DNA from: Gracilibacter sp. BRH_c7a
GTDB taxonomy: Bacteria; Bacillota; Desulfitobacteriia; Desulfitobacteriales; Syntrophobotulaceae
Assembly: GCA_001516055.1 (NCBI GenBank)
Contig: LOEZ01000061.1
Location: forward strand, 62,001-126,000
Length of the DNA: 64,000 nucleotides
Direction: 5' to 3'
Part shown: positions 25,307-36,073 of the stretch, in pieces
Position numbering within the stretch: position 1 is the stretch's first letter
How the letters are laid out: each line of letters starts with the position of its first letter
Made by a program: the position numbers and the translations under genes
Notes under the pieces: model-generated
What the model saw: only the letters and a program-made list of their open reading frames with translations
Told to the model about the DNA's origin: nothing
Databases searched by the model: none

Positions 25307-27364
25307 ATGAGAGGGATTAAATATCTTACTTTCTTCTGCCTTATAGCACTTGTATTAATCAGTAGTGTTAAATATTCAGACAGTACGAGCGTCAAAGCAG
25401 CAGAACAAGAAACGCAGGAATTACCGAAGATAGGATCATATGAAAACTTTAAAAAGATATTAAAAGAGACGGAAAACCTAGGCGTAACGGCTTATGGAGT
25501 TTTTATGGATGCAGCTATACCAGCAAGCAAAGGATTAGTGAGTCAAGCTGCTGAAGCAGATTCAGCAACAAGCAGTTCTAAGAGTATTGATCATTCAGGG
25601 ACAAACGTACAGGTTGAAGGTGTCGATGAAGCGGATACTGTGAAAACAGATGGAGAATATATCTACAAGATTAGTAATAATCAGTTGATTGTAGCGAAAG
25701 CAAATCCAGTAGAGGAAATGAAAGTAGTAGAGACCCTTAATTATGACTCCCAGAATTTTAATCCGGTAGAAATGTATGTTGATGATAAGAGCCTAGTTGT
25801 AATCGGTAATAATTATAATTACTACAATACTGATTATAGGGAAACTACAGCTGAAGAAGACATTAAGGGGAAAAGTATGATACTTCCCCCGAATAATTTT
25901 GAAAACAGCGTGAAAGTGTTGATATACAATCTTAGTGACAAAGCAAATTTACAGCAGATTAGAGAAGTGGAAATTGATGGATCTTACATCTCTTCCAGAA
26001 AGATAGGAGATAACATCTATCTGGTAAACAATAAAAATATCCCCGTTTATCGTATACTGGAAGAACAAGAAGAGCTACCCCTCCCCGCTTATAGGGATAG
26101 TGCTGATGGCGGCCAGATTAAGAGGATAGGTTATGAAGATATATGCTATTTCCCTGGTTCCACAGAACCCAATTATTTGTTGATTGCAGGAATCAATCTG
26201 GAGAGTGAAGCAGAGAATAAATTGGAAATTAAGACTTATCTAGGATCAGGTCAAAGTATCTATGCCTCTTTAGAAAATCTTTATGTAGCGGTAGCTGAAT
26301 ATAAACAAGAAGACGTGTCCACACCGGTGTCTGATGACTCTGCTAATAGCAGAATTATGCCTTCTATTCTTCCGAGGACTTTAGAAGTAAATACCAGTAT
26401 CTATAAATTTGCTCTTCATAGTGGAACTTCCGAATACATTGGTAAAGGAAGTGTTGCGGGTAGGATTCTTAATCAATTCAGTATGGATGAGCATAAAGGT
26501 AACTTCAGGATAGCGACTACTATTGATAAATTCAAAAATAATGAAAATCAGATGAGCAATAATGTATCTATTCTTGATAACGGTATGAATGTGATTGGTA
26601 GTATAGAAAATATCGCTCCGGGAGAAAAGATTTATTCTGTGCGTTTCCTCGGAGACAGAGGATATATGGTCACCTTTAAGACAGTGGACCCCTTGTTTGT
26701 TCTTGATTTAAAGGATCCTCGTAATCCACAAGTACTTGGGGAGTTAAAGATTCCAGGATATAGTAATTATCTTCACCCTTATGATGAAAACCATATTATC
26801 GGCTTTGGCAAGGAAGCTATAGAAGTAGAGGAACCTCATTGGTCGGGCGAAGGAACTATCAAAAATGCTTATTATCTTGGAATGAAAGTCGCTTTATTTG
26901 ATGTAAGTGATGTTCAGAATCCGATAGAGAAGTTCAAATTGGAGATTGGTGATAGAGGGACGGAATCTGAACTCCTATGGAACCATAAAGCTCTTCTTTT
27001 TGATAAAGAAAAGAATTTGATAGCTTTTCCGGTAACAGTCCATGAAATAGACTATAATAATATTGATCAACATGACTATTTAGCTCGAAAAAATCCTCAG
27101 CTGGCATATGGTAGACCTGTTTTTCAAGGTGCTTTCGTATATAATCTTTCATTAACAGATGGTTTTAAACTAAAAGGAACTATTACTCACCATCCAGCGG
27201 GTAAATTTGCAGACCTGCAAAGATATCAGGAATCAAGCTATGAGAGAGATATTTCCAGAATACTTTATATTGGCGAGAATCTTTATACGATTTCTAATAG
27301 TTACTTAAAAGCTAACAATCTTGACACTTTGGCAGAAAAGGGCGGAATACAGTTGCTAAACTGA
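25307..27364 (+). CDS. secreted beta-propeller domain protein
   Basis: The 685-residue protein has an N-terminal signal or anchor helix (about 6-22). The segment VQVEGVDEADTVKTDGEYIY (about 100-120) is the hallmark of the large bacterial beta-propeller family (Pfam Beta_propel). Repeated blades follow (for instance GDRGYMVTFKTVDPLFVLDLKDP). No catalytic motif is visible; extracytoplasmic binding is likely. The ATG follows AAGGAGG with 9 bases. It is monocistronic. Confidence 0.8.
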   Translation: MRGIKYLTFFCLIALVLISSVKYSDSTSVKAAEQETQELPKIGSYENFKKILKETENLGVTAYGVFMDAAIPASKGLVSQAAEADSATSSSKSIDHSGTNVQVEGVDEADTVKTDGEYIYKISNNQLIVAKANPVEEMKVVETLNYDSQNFNPVEMYVDDKSLVVIGNNYNYYNTDYRETTAEEDIKGKSMILPPNNFENSVKVLIYNLSDKANLQQIREVEIDGSYISSRKIGDNIYLVNNKNIPVYRILEEQEELPLPAYRDSADGGQIKRIGYEDICYFPGSTEPNYLLIAGINLESEAENKLEIKTYLGSGQSIYASLENLYVAVAEYKQEDVSTPVSDDSANSRIMPSILPRTLEVNTSIYKFALHSGTSEYIGKGSVAGRILNQFSMDEHKGNFRIATTIDKFKNNENQMSNNVSILDNGMNVIGSIENIAPGEKIYSVRFLGDRGYMVTFKTVDPLFVLDLKDPRNPQVLGELKIPGYSNYLHPYDENHIIGFGKEAIEVEEPHWSGEGTIKNAYYLGMKVALFDVSDVQNPIEKFKLEIGDRGTESELLWNHKALLFDKEKNLIAFPVTVHEIDYNNIDQHDYLARKNPQLAYGRPVFQGAFVYNLSLTDGFKLKGTITHHPAGKFADLQRYQESSYERDISRILYIGENLYTISNSYLKANNLDTLAEKGGIQLLN

Positions 27365-27406
27365 TTGTCTCTACCAAATTATCTGACCAAATTGCTAAAC
27401 GTAGAA

Positions 27407-27431
27407 AAAAGGTGCTGCCTATGCATCTTTT
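27407..27431 (+). terminator. terminator after the beta-propeller gene
   Basis: AAAAGGTGC (27407-27415) pairs with GCATCTTTT (27423-27431), one G-T pair, followed by more T. Confidence 0.65.
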
Positions 27432-27535
27432 TTCTTATATTAGTATGATATGTCTACTTCACAAGGAATAGAGATTGAGTTAATATGAGAAGAGAAAATA
27501 ATAAATATAGATAATGGCAGAATTAGAGAAAGATA

Positions 27536-27544
27536 TGGTATAAT
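27536..27544 (+). promoter_or_regulatory. extended -10 element for the aminotransferase gene
   Basis: TGGTATAAT is a consensus extended -10. No good -35 is present 17 bases upstream. Confidence 0.45.
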
Positions 27545-27601
27545 CGTTTATTAATACAATAAAATATTTTCGCGGCTTTTGCTACAAGGAGGAAGAATAT
27601 T

Positions 27602-28774
27602 ATGCCTAATAAAGAAATGCTTTTGATCCCAGGTCCGACGCCAGTAGTTGATGAAATCTACGAGGCTCTTTCTAGAGAGACCATGTCACATACAGATATG
27701 CGCTTTGCTGGATTATTCTCGGAGGCTTTATCATTAACCAAGAAGATGTTTAATACAGACGGAGAGGTATTCGTTATAGCAGGATCTGGGACCTTGTCCA
27801 TGGAAATGGCATTAATAAATACTGTTGCTCCGGGGGAGAAAATATTAATTGTTAGCCATGGGTACTTCGGAGATAGATTCATTGGTGTAGCCAATAGTCT
27901 CGGGATAGAGGCTGAAGCTTTGGTTTCTGAATGGGGAAGGCAAGTTAGTCCTCAAGCTATAGATGAGAAACTCCAAGAAGGTGGGTTTAAGGCTGTAACT
28001 ATTACTCATGTAGATACTTCCACCGGAGTAATGTCTAACCTGGAAGAATTGGTTCCCATAGTTAAGAAACATGGAGCGCTGTTTATACTGGATGGTGTCT
28101 GTGCTTCAGCCGGCTTAGAAGAAGATATGGGTAAAGAATACGGTAACCCTGATTATAAGATCGATGTAGTTCTATCGGCTTCCCAGAAAGCTATAGGAGT
28201 GCCTCCGGGCTTAGCTATTGTTGCTTTTGGTCTTAAAGCTCTGGCAGAGAGAAAGAAATTCTCTAAGGTAGGAAGCTATTATGCAGATATCAATAACTGG
28301 ATTCATATTATGAATGAGCCTCAGAGATACTTTGCAACTCATCCAATTAATATGATTTATGCTTATCATCAAGCGATGAAGATTATTGAAGCCGAAGGAT
28401 TTAGGGAGAGGTATACAAGACATACTGCTCTTGGTAAGGCAATTCGGTCTGCTTTACGCTCTTACGGAATGAGTATTTTAGCCAAAGAAGAAGTTGCGGC
28501 ACCTACCCTGAGCTGCATACTATATCCTTCAGGACTAGAAGATTCAAAGTTTCGAGCAGCTTTGGCAGACAAAGGTTTGATAGTAGCGGGAGCTCTTGGT
28601 CCTCTAGCAGGTAAGGGTTTTCGACTCGGGCATATGGGAAATACCTCCAATCATACTTTTATTCAAGCCCTGAGAGTGATTGGGGAAACACTGGAGGAGC
28701 AAACAGGTAAAGTGGATATCAATAAAGCAATTGAAATCTTCAAGTCGGTTTTTGAAGAATATAATAGAACGTGA
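27602..28774 (+). CDS. class V aminotransferase (serine/alanine-glyoxylate type)
   Basis: The 390-residue PLP enzyme starts LLIPGPTPVVDEIYEALSRETMSHTDMRF split around the substrate loop, and carries the PLP-lysine in LSASQKAIGVPPGL (about residue 198) and DGVCASAGLEEDM at the cofactor aspartate. It belongs to the alanine-glyoxylate/serine-pyruvate aminotransferase family, which exchanges amino groups between alanine or serine and glyoxylate or pyruvate. In anaerobes such enzymes feed serine and glycine metabolism. No serA is adjacent, so the specific reaction is open. Confidence 0.85.
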   Translation: MPNKEMLLIPGPTPVVDEIYEALSRETMSHTDMRFAGLFSEALSLTKKMFNTDGEVFVIAGSGTLSMEMALINTVAPGEKILIVSHGYFGDRFIGVANSLGIEAEALVSEWGRQVSPQAIDEKLQEGGFKAVTITHVDTSTGVMSNLEELVPIVKKHGALFILDGVCASAGLEEDMGKEYGNPDYKIDVVLSASQKAIGVPPGLAIVAFGLKALAERKKFSKVGSYYADINNWIHIMNEPQRYFATHPINMIYAYHQAMKIIEAEGFRERYTRHTALGKAIRSALRSYGMSILAKEEVAAPTLSCILYPSGLEDSKFRAALADKGLIVAGALGPLAGKGFRLGHMGNTSNHTFIQALRVIGETLEEQTGKVDINKAIEIFKSVFEEYNRT

Positions 28775-28788
28775 ATCTAATTCCAGTA

Positions 28789-28817
28789 AGAATCCCAAGA
28801 ATAAATCTTGGGATTCT
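28789..28817 (+). terminator. terminator after the aminotransferase gene
   Basis: A perfect 12 bp stem AGAATCCCAAGA / TCTTGGGATTCT with a 5-base loop, followed by TTTATTTT. Confidence 0.88.
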
Positions 28818-28919
28818 TTTATTTTGGGATAATTCCTGGATTATCAAGACACAATAAATAAAAATAAAAAGTGGCATAACCGCCAATATTTTAGAAAAAG
28901 CATATGGCGAGGTGGAAAC

Positions 28920-29624
28920 ATGTTTGAGCAGAAAAAGAAAAATCAGATTAGAATTATGACAATTATCTCAGTCAGTATGGTGATATGTCTTATCCTTTCA
29001 GCTGTTGTTGGAGCAGCTTTAGGAGATAGGGCATTAACATCAGGTTCTAAGGGAAGTGAAGTAAAAGAGCTTCAGCAAAAATTGACACAGTTAGGATATC
29101 AGCTTGGCACAGTTGATGGTGTCTATGGGAAGAAAACTGAAGATGCAGTCAAAAGATTCCAAAAAAATCGAGGACTCAAGGTCGATGGTGTTGCCGGAGA
29201 GAAGACAATCAAGGAATTAAAAAGGTTAACCGGAGAGAGCCAGACCGCCGAAGGCAAGAAGGTAGGTTATAAAGGAAACGATCTTAAGCTTTTGGCCCGT
29301 TGTGTTTACTCGGAGGGGCGAGGGGAACCCTTTGAGGGTCAGGTGGCTATTGCAGCCGTCGTGATGAATAGGATAAAAAGCTCGTCATTCCCTAATACGG
29401 TTGCTGGGGTTATCTACCAGCCTCAAGCTTTTTCGGCTGTCGATGATGGACAAATTAATCTTGAGCCTGATGAGACAGCGACCAAGGCTGCCCGGGAAGC
29501 TTTGGATGGTACAGACCCCACTCATGGAGCAATATATTATTTTAACCCAGATAAGACTAAGAATAAATTTATATGGTCCAGACCTCAAATCATGAAACTA
29601 GGCAAACATATCTTTACACGCTAG
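28920..29624 (+). CDS. sleB: spore cortex-lytic enzyme SleB
   Basis: SleB is a lytic transglycosylase that cleaves muramic-delta-lactam cortex during spore germination. A signal segment (about 12-36) is followed by a peptidoglycan-binding domain (about 38-95: GSKGSEVKELQQKLTQLGY) and the hydrolase domain with YSEGRGEPFEGQVAIAAVV, whose glutamate is the catalytic residue. It is followed 12 bases later by ypeB, the standard sleB-ypeB operon. No convincing sigma-G promoter could be defined. Confidence 0.93.
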   Translation: MFEQKKKNQIRIMTIISVSMVICLILSAVVGAALGDRALTSGSKGSEVKELQQKLTQLGYQLGTVDGVYGKKTEDAVKRFQKNRGLKVDGVAGEKTIKELKRLTGESQTAEGKKVGYKGNDLKLLARCVYSEGRGEPFEGQVAIAAVVMNRIKSSSFPNTVAGVIYQPQAFSAVDDGQINLEPDETATKAAREALDGTDPTHGAIYYFNPDKTKNKFIWSRPQIMKLGKHIFTR

Positions 29625-29636
29625 GTGGTATTTAAT

Positions 29637-31067
29637 ATGAATGATGAAAAACGTAAAAAACTGTATTCGTGGTTATCTATAACTTTCGCTCTGGCATTTG
29701 TAGCCTCGCTTGCTTGGGGCGTATATGAATACCAATTACTTAAGGAATATAGGGTTGCGACTGAAAACCAGTACAAGCGAGCATTCAATGATCTAGTAAC
29801 TTCTTTGAATGAAGTGGAGACAAGCATGTCTAAAGCCAAAGTCGCCAATAGTCCTGCTCTCAAAGCTTTGTATATGGGAGAGACCTGGAAAGGCTGTGAT
29901 AGTGCAGTCGGTAACCTCGGTCAGCTGCCTGCCGACGAAGTAGGTCTGAGTTATGTAGACACTACAATTAACCAAGTAGGAGATTTCAGTAAGACTATGA
30001 CCAGGAAGGTAGCCTCAGCAGAGGTTATGACTGCTAAAGAAATGGCAATTTTCGAAGATATGCATAATAGAATTATTGATGTAAATAGAGCTGCTCAACA
30101 ACTATCACAGCAGGTGTACTCCGAAAATTTGGCCTGGATCGATAAGCCGGAGGGGCTTCTCGAAAAAATGGGTTTTGGTGGAAAGAATCAAACGGTTCAA
30201 ACTGCAGCTCAAGGAGAGGAAAGCGGAGCTGAAGATAAAGCAAAACAAGAAGATCAACAAAAACCGTCAAGTTCGGTCAGAAGTGGCTTGAATCAATTGA
30301 GTGAGACTCTGCAAAAACATCCTCCTTTTGATTATGAAGGTGAGATGGATAAGCACTATGTTGAGAAACCACTAGGACTTCCCAAAGGGGAAATTGATGA
30401 GAAGAAAGCCATCTCCGTAGCTAAAGATTTTCTGGAAAAAATAGGTTATAAAGAAGCAACGCCCGAGTTGTCAGGGCTATCACAAGGGCCCATGGGAGGA
30501 TTCATTTTTAAATATAACGACATTATCCTAGAAGTTACGAAACAAGGCGGGGTAGTTTCAATCTACCGTGATAAACGAGAAATCAATGAACGTAAGCTGG
30601 GCCTTGAAGAAACAGTTGGCAAGGCCAAAGATATTCTTAAAAAACTAGGATGGTCATCTATGGTTATCACCACGACACAAGACCTAGGAGAGACCTTCCA
30701 AATTGATGCCGTTCATTTTGAAAGCGGATTCAAGATTTATCCGGATAAATTAAGACTTATCATAGCTACAGATAATGGCCAGCTTGTGGGGTTGGATAGT
30801 ACCCCATACTATGCTTTCCACCATGATAGAAACCTCAATACAGTATTAAGTCTAGAAGAGGCTAAAGCGAAATTAGATAAGAACCTCCAAGTAAAAGAGA
30901 GCAGCCTGGCAGTGATTGCTAAGATTGGGACTCAAGAAGCCAACTGTTATGAATTTATTGGAATAGGTTATGGAGAAGAATACTTAGTCTATATTAATGC
31001 TATTGATGGATCTGAAGAAAAGATAAGTAGAGTTATCCAAACTCCAAGAGGAAAATTACTCCAATAG
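29637..31067 (+). CDS. ypeB: germination protein YpeB
   Basis: YpeB stabilises and localises SleB in the dormant spore. The 476-residue protein has one N-terminal membrane helix (about 9-28), a helical region, a low-complexity linker rich in E, K and Q (about 190-225), and C-terminal PepSY-like repeats from about 250. The ATG at 29637 is 8 bases after AGGTGG; an in-frame GTG directly after the sleB stop is not spaced from any such site. Confidence 0.92.
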   Translation: MNDEKRKKLYSWLSITFALAFVASLAWGVYEYQLLKEYRVATENQYKRAFNDLVTSLNEVETSMSKAKVANSPALKALYMGETWKGCDSAVGNLGQLPADEVGLSYVDTTINQVGDFSKTMTRKVASAEVMTAKEMAIFEDMHNRIIDVNRAAQQLSQQVYSENLAWIDKPEGLLEKMGFGGKNQTVQTAAQGEESGAEDKAKQEDQQKPSSSVRSGLNQLSETLQKHPPFDYEGEMDKHYVEKPLGLPKGEIDEKKAISVAKDFLEKIGYKEATPELSGLSQGPMGGFIFKYNDIILEVTKQGGVVSIYRDKREINERKLGLEETVGKAKDILKKLGWSSMVITTTQDLGETFQIDAVHFESGFKIYPDKLRLIIATDNGQLVGLDSTPYYAFHHDRNLNTVLSLEEAKAKLDKNLQVKESSLAVIAKIGTQEANCYEFIGIGYGEEYLVYINAIDGSEEKISRVIQTPRGKLLQ

Positions 31068-31447
31068 ATTCATCCAAATCAGCTTAAAATATAAGCTGTA
31101 TATAACGTGGTAGATAACAATGTAGATACAGGCGATAAAACATCTTGAAAAACTAAAGGATAATAGTTAAAATAATATAGTGTTCAAATAGTTGAGCAGA
31201 GAAAGAATACTTTTTTCTCTGCTTAACTTATTATTAAGAATGCATAAACGACTTAAAGTAGGTCCAAGATGTTAATACTGGTATTTTAGGGTAAAATATA
31301 TTAAACTTTCTATTGTAAATTATTTTTTGCATTAATTATTTTAATATAGATGGGAAAAACTTTTATCTTAAGTAATGTGCTTTGTAAAGACAATAACCAG
31401 TAAATAAATCAACAGATTTGGTAATAACATGAATTAAGGAGGATTCT
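31068..31447. other. 380-base gap before argS
   Basis: It contains the ypeB terminator at 31191-31227. The remaining AT-rich DNA lacks a T-box (no AGGGTGGNACCGCG), a tRNA or a small gene that I can support. GGAGG precedes argS. Confidence 0.6.
31191..31227 (+). terminator. terminator after sleB-ypeB
   Basis: A 14 bp stem (31191-31204 with 31214-31227, one G-T pair) has a 9-base T-rich loop. It lies 124 bases after ypeB. Confidence 0.7.
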
Positions 31448-33133
31448 ATGAGCCTCTATGAAAGAATTAAAAAAAAGATATATAATAATTTAGAAGAGGC
31501 CGCATACCGGGCCAGAGAAAATGGAAAATTAGCATACGATGAACTTCCGGCTTTTGTGCTTGAAGAGCCACGTGAACGTCAGTTAGGGGACTTGGCTACA
31601 AATCTTGCTATGCTCCTAACCAAACAATGCAAAAAAGCACCCAGAGAAATTGCCGAAATAATTTTGGAGAACCTGGAGATCACTGATACCTGGATTACCG
31701 CTAGCGAAATAGCAGGACCGGGCTTTATTAATTTCAGACTAGATTCCAATTGGCTGACAGGTGTTATTCCGGAAGTTCTTTCCCAAGAAGATAAATATGG
31801 TTCAGTAAATATTGGTCAGGGACAAAAATTACAAGTTGAGTTTGTTAGTGCTAATCCTACAGGATTACTGCACATGGGGAATGCTAGAGGGGCCGCTCTG
31901 GGAGATAGTTTGGCAGCCCTCCTTTCTATGGCAGGTTATGATGTGAGCAGAGAATTCTATATCAATGATGCAGGTAATCAGATTCATAATTTTGCACTTT
32001 CTCTCGAAGCACGCTATCTTCAACAGTTAGGCCATGATGTACCCTTCCCTGAAGCCGGATATCATGGTGAAGACCTTATCGAAACTGTAAAAAGAATAAT
32101 TGAACAGGATGGAGATAAATACGTTACCCTGGAAGAGGATTTCCGTCGTGAATCTTTGGTTCGCCAAGCGTTAGAGGAAAAATTGCATGATATAAAAACT
32201 ACGTTGGAGGATTTCGGCGTTTTTTACGATGTATGGTTTAGTGAACAAACTTTACATGAATCCGGTTATGTACGAGATACTACTAATGAATTACAGGATA
32301 AAGGCTACATCTATGAAAATGAAGGAGCTTTATGGTTTAAATCAACATTACTTGGTGATGAAAAAGACGAGGTAATAATTCGTAGTAATGGCGTACCAAC
32401 CTATTTCGCAGCAGATATCGCCTACCACCGTAATAAATTCCACAGGGGTTTTCGCAAAGTTATTAATATCTGGGGAGCAGACCATCATGGACATGTTGGA
32501 AGATTGAAAGGTGCTATGCAAGCTTTGGGATATAATCCTGATAGTTTGCAAATAATCCTTATGCAGCTTGTAAGACTGATTCAAGATGGAGAAGTTGTAA
32601 AGATGTCTAAGCGTTCAGGTCAGTATATTACTCTTAGAGAACTGATGGACGAAGTGGGCAAAGATGCGGCCAGATTTTATTTTATATTACGCGATCCTGA
32701 TTCAACTGTTGAGTTTGATTTGGATTTAGCAAAGTCACAATCTGCTGACAACCCGGTTTATTATGTTCAATATGCTCATGCTAGACTTTGCAGTATTTTA
32801 AGGCAAGCGAAAGAGCAAGGTTACGAAACGGATATCGAACCTGATAGAAATCAATTAGCTCTCCTCAACTCGAATGAAGAAAAGGATCTGTTGAAAAAAA
32901 TAGCAGATTTACCTGGAGAGATTGCTATATCAGCCAAAATGGCTGAACCTCACAGGCTAGCCAGATATGTTCTTGATCTAGCAGCTTTATTCCATACTTT
33001 CTACAACAGTCAGAGAGTTCTAATTGAAGATACGGATTTACGGGTAGCGCGTTTAGGGCTAATTAAATCTACTAAACAAGTGCTAGCTAACATATTAGGA
33101 ATCCTTGGAGTGTCCGCTCCCGAAAGAATGTAA
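31448..33133 (+). CDS. argS: arginyl-tRNA synthetase
   Basis: This class I synthetase charges tRNA-Arg. The HIGH-like motif is NPTGLLHMGNARG (about residue 134) and the KMSKS-like motif is VVKMSKRSG (about 383). An N-terminal Add-1 domain and a C-terminal anticodon-binding helical domain (DALR, ending FYNSQRVL...) are complete at 561 residues. A strong AAGGAGG precedes the ATG. pyrG follows after 29 bases, so the two are probably co-transcribed. Confidence 0.95.
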   Translation: MSLYERIKKKIYNNLEEAAYRARENGKLAYDELPAFVLEEPRERQLGDLATNLAMLLTKQCKKAPREIAEIILENLEITDTWITASEIAGPGFINFRLDSNWLTGVIPEVLSQEDKYGSVNIGQGQKLQVEFVSANPTGLLHMGNARGAALGDSLAALLSMAGYDVSREFYINDAGNQIHNFALSLEARYLQQLGHDVPFPEAGYHGEDLIETVKRIIEQDGDKYVTLEEDFRRESLVRQALEEKLHDIKTTLEDFGVFYDVWFSEQTLHESGYVRDTTNELQDKGYIYENEGALWFKSTLLGDEKDEVIIRSNGVPTYFAADIAYHRNKFHRGFRKVINIWGADHHGHVGRLKGAMQALGYNPDSLQIILMQLVRLIQDGEVVKMSKRSGQYITLRELMDEVGKDAARFYFILRDPDSTVEFDLDLAKSQSADNPVYYVQYAHARLCSILRQAKEQGYETDIEPDRNQLALLNSNEEKDLLKKIADLPGEIAISAKMAEPHRLARYVLDLAALFHTFYNSQRVLIEDTDLRVARLGLIKSTKQVLANILGILGVSAPERM

Positions 33134-33156
33134 TTTACTGATTAAAGAAAGGGTAG

Positions 33157-34764
<1,608 letters not shown>

Positions 34765-34864
34765 ACTTTATATCATTTGATGATTCTGCTTACCAGCTGC
34801 TTAGGGCTCTTAAGCAATTCACAAATATAATAATAGCATTATAGTATTCATTTAGCTTAACGTG

Positions 34865-34919
34865 ACCAGTACTAACGGTTTTAGGTAACCGCGACGTATT
34901 GGTTTTACCCTTTTTGTTT
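34865..34919 (+). terminator. nested hairpin after pyrG, probable terminator
   Basis: Outer arms ACCAGTAC (34865-34872) and GTATTGGT (34896-34903) enclose inner arms CGGTT (34876-34880) and AACCG (34887-34891). Then comes TTTTACCCTTTTTGTTT. A smaller hairpin (GCTTA/TAAGC) sits about 60 bases earlier. A terminator is the simplest reading; a structured leader for the next gene is possible. Confidence 0.5.
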
Positions 34920-34963
34920 GCACTATTAAGGAGATGGCAATAATCCCTTTAGGAGGTAGAACT

Positions 34964-36040
34964 ATGCAATATTCAGCCAAATGGATTGGGCAGGAAGACA
35001 AGCAAAGATTCAATTCTTTCATTAGCAATCATCCTAAAGGTCATTCCATGCAGACTTGGGAATGGGGAGATATAAAAGGAAGGACAGGTTGGCGTCCCTG
35101 GAGACTGATACTTGAAGCAGATGGTGAGATAGTTGGTGCTGCAACTATCCTAGAACGCAAACTGCCTTTTATAGGAGCTCCAATTTTTTATTGTCCTCGC
35201 GGCCCTGTTGTCGATATGAAAGATCATCTAAAATTAGATACTGTATTTCAGGCTATTCAGACCCTTGCCCAAAAGCAGAAGGCGATTCTTTTAAAAATAG
35301 ATCCAGATATCGCCTCTAGCGAAAAAGAGCTAAAAGACCATCTTCAAACTCAAGGATTTAGACAACTAGATACAGGAAAGAATTTTGAGGGAGTTCAGCC
35401 CAAATATGTTTTTCGCTTAGATATCTCAGGGGATGAAGATACTCTTCTGGCCAATATGAATCAAAAAACCCGTTATAATATTCGTTTGGCTGCTAAAAAG
35501 GGTGTTACCATCCGGATTGGATCAAGGGAAGACCTACAAGAGTTTTATACAGTCCTGAAAGAAACGACGGAGAGAGATAACTTCTTAGTAAGATCTTACT
35601 CTTACTTTGAAGACTTATATGACACGTTGGTAACAGCAGACCTTGCTCAACTTTTTATTGCAGAGTATGAGGGCAAGATTATTGCTGGAACATTGGCCTT
35701 CATCACAGGAGAGAAGACTTGGTATATCTATGGAGCATCTTCCAATAAACATCGTAATGTTATGCCTAATTATCTAATCCAATGGGAGATGATTCGATGG
35801 GCTAAAGATAAAGGGTGTACTCTTTATGATTTCCGAGGAGTCTCTGGTGATTTAAGCGAAGATAATCCGCTCTATGGATTATATAAATTTAAAAAAGGTT
35901 TTAATGGAGAGTTCATAGAATTTATCGGCGAATGGGATTATGTATATCATCCTTTCATGTACTCTGTCTGGAAATTTGCAGAAAGATTGTACTCCGGTAA
36001 ACTAAAAGGTATACTCGTTCGTTTGCTTAGACGCGGATAA
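34964..36040 (+). CDS. FemAB-type aminoacyltransferase
   Basis: The 358-residue protein shows the twin GNAT fold of FemX/FemAB/MurM enzymes, with MQTWEWGDIKGRTGWRP near the N-terminus and a C-terminal LYDFRGVSGDLSEDNPLYGLYKFKKGF block. These enzymes add amino acids from aminoacyl-tRNA to the peptidoglycan stem peptide. Next to alr it suggests a cell-wall function. The ATG at 34964 follows GGAGG by 7 bases; an ATG 30 bases earlier lacks one. Confidence 0.85.
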   Translation: MQYSAKWIGQEDKQRFNSFISNHPKGHSMQTWEWGDIKGRTGWRPWRLILEADGEIVGAATILERKLPFIGAPIFYCPRGPVVDMKDHLKLDTVFQAIQTLAQKQKAILLKIDPDIASSEKELKDHLQTQGFRQLDTGKNFEGVQPKYVFRLDISGDEDTLLANMNQKTRYNIRLAAKKGVTIRIGSREDLQEFYTVLKETTERDNFLVRSYSYFEDLYDTLVTADLAQLFIAEYEGKIIAGTLAFITGEKTWYIYGASSNKHRNVMPNYLIQWEMIRWAKDKGCTLYDFRGVSGDLSEDNPLYGLYKFKKGFNGEFIEFIGEWDYVYHPFMYSVWKFAERLYSGKLKGILVRLLRRG

Positions 36041-36073
36041 ATAAAAGCACTAAAGTGCTAAAGAGGGAAAACA

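Noticed and set aside
28865-28919. Sigma-G promoter before sleB
   Set aside because: GCATA and CATATGG are 22 bases apart, too far for the usual 17-18 spacing.
31228-31447. T-box leader before argS
   Set aside because: No AGGGTGG-type antiterminator sequence and no second terminator near argS.
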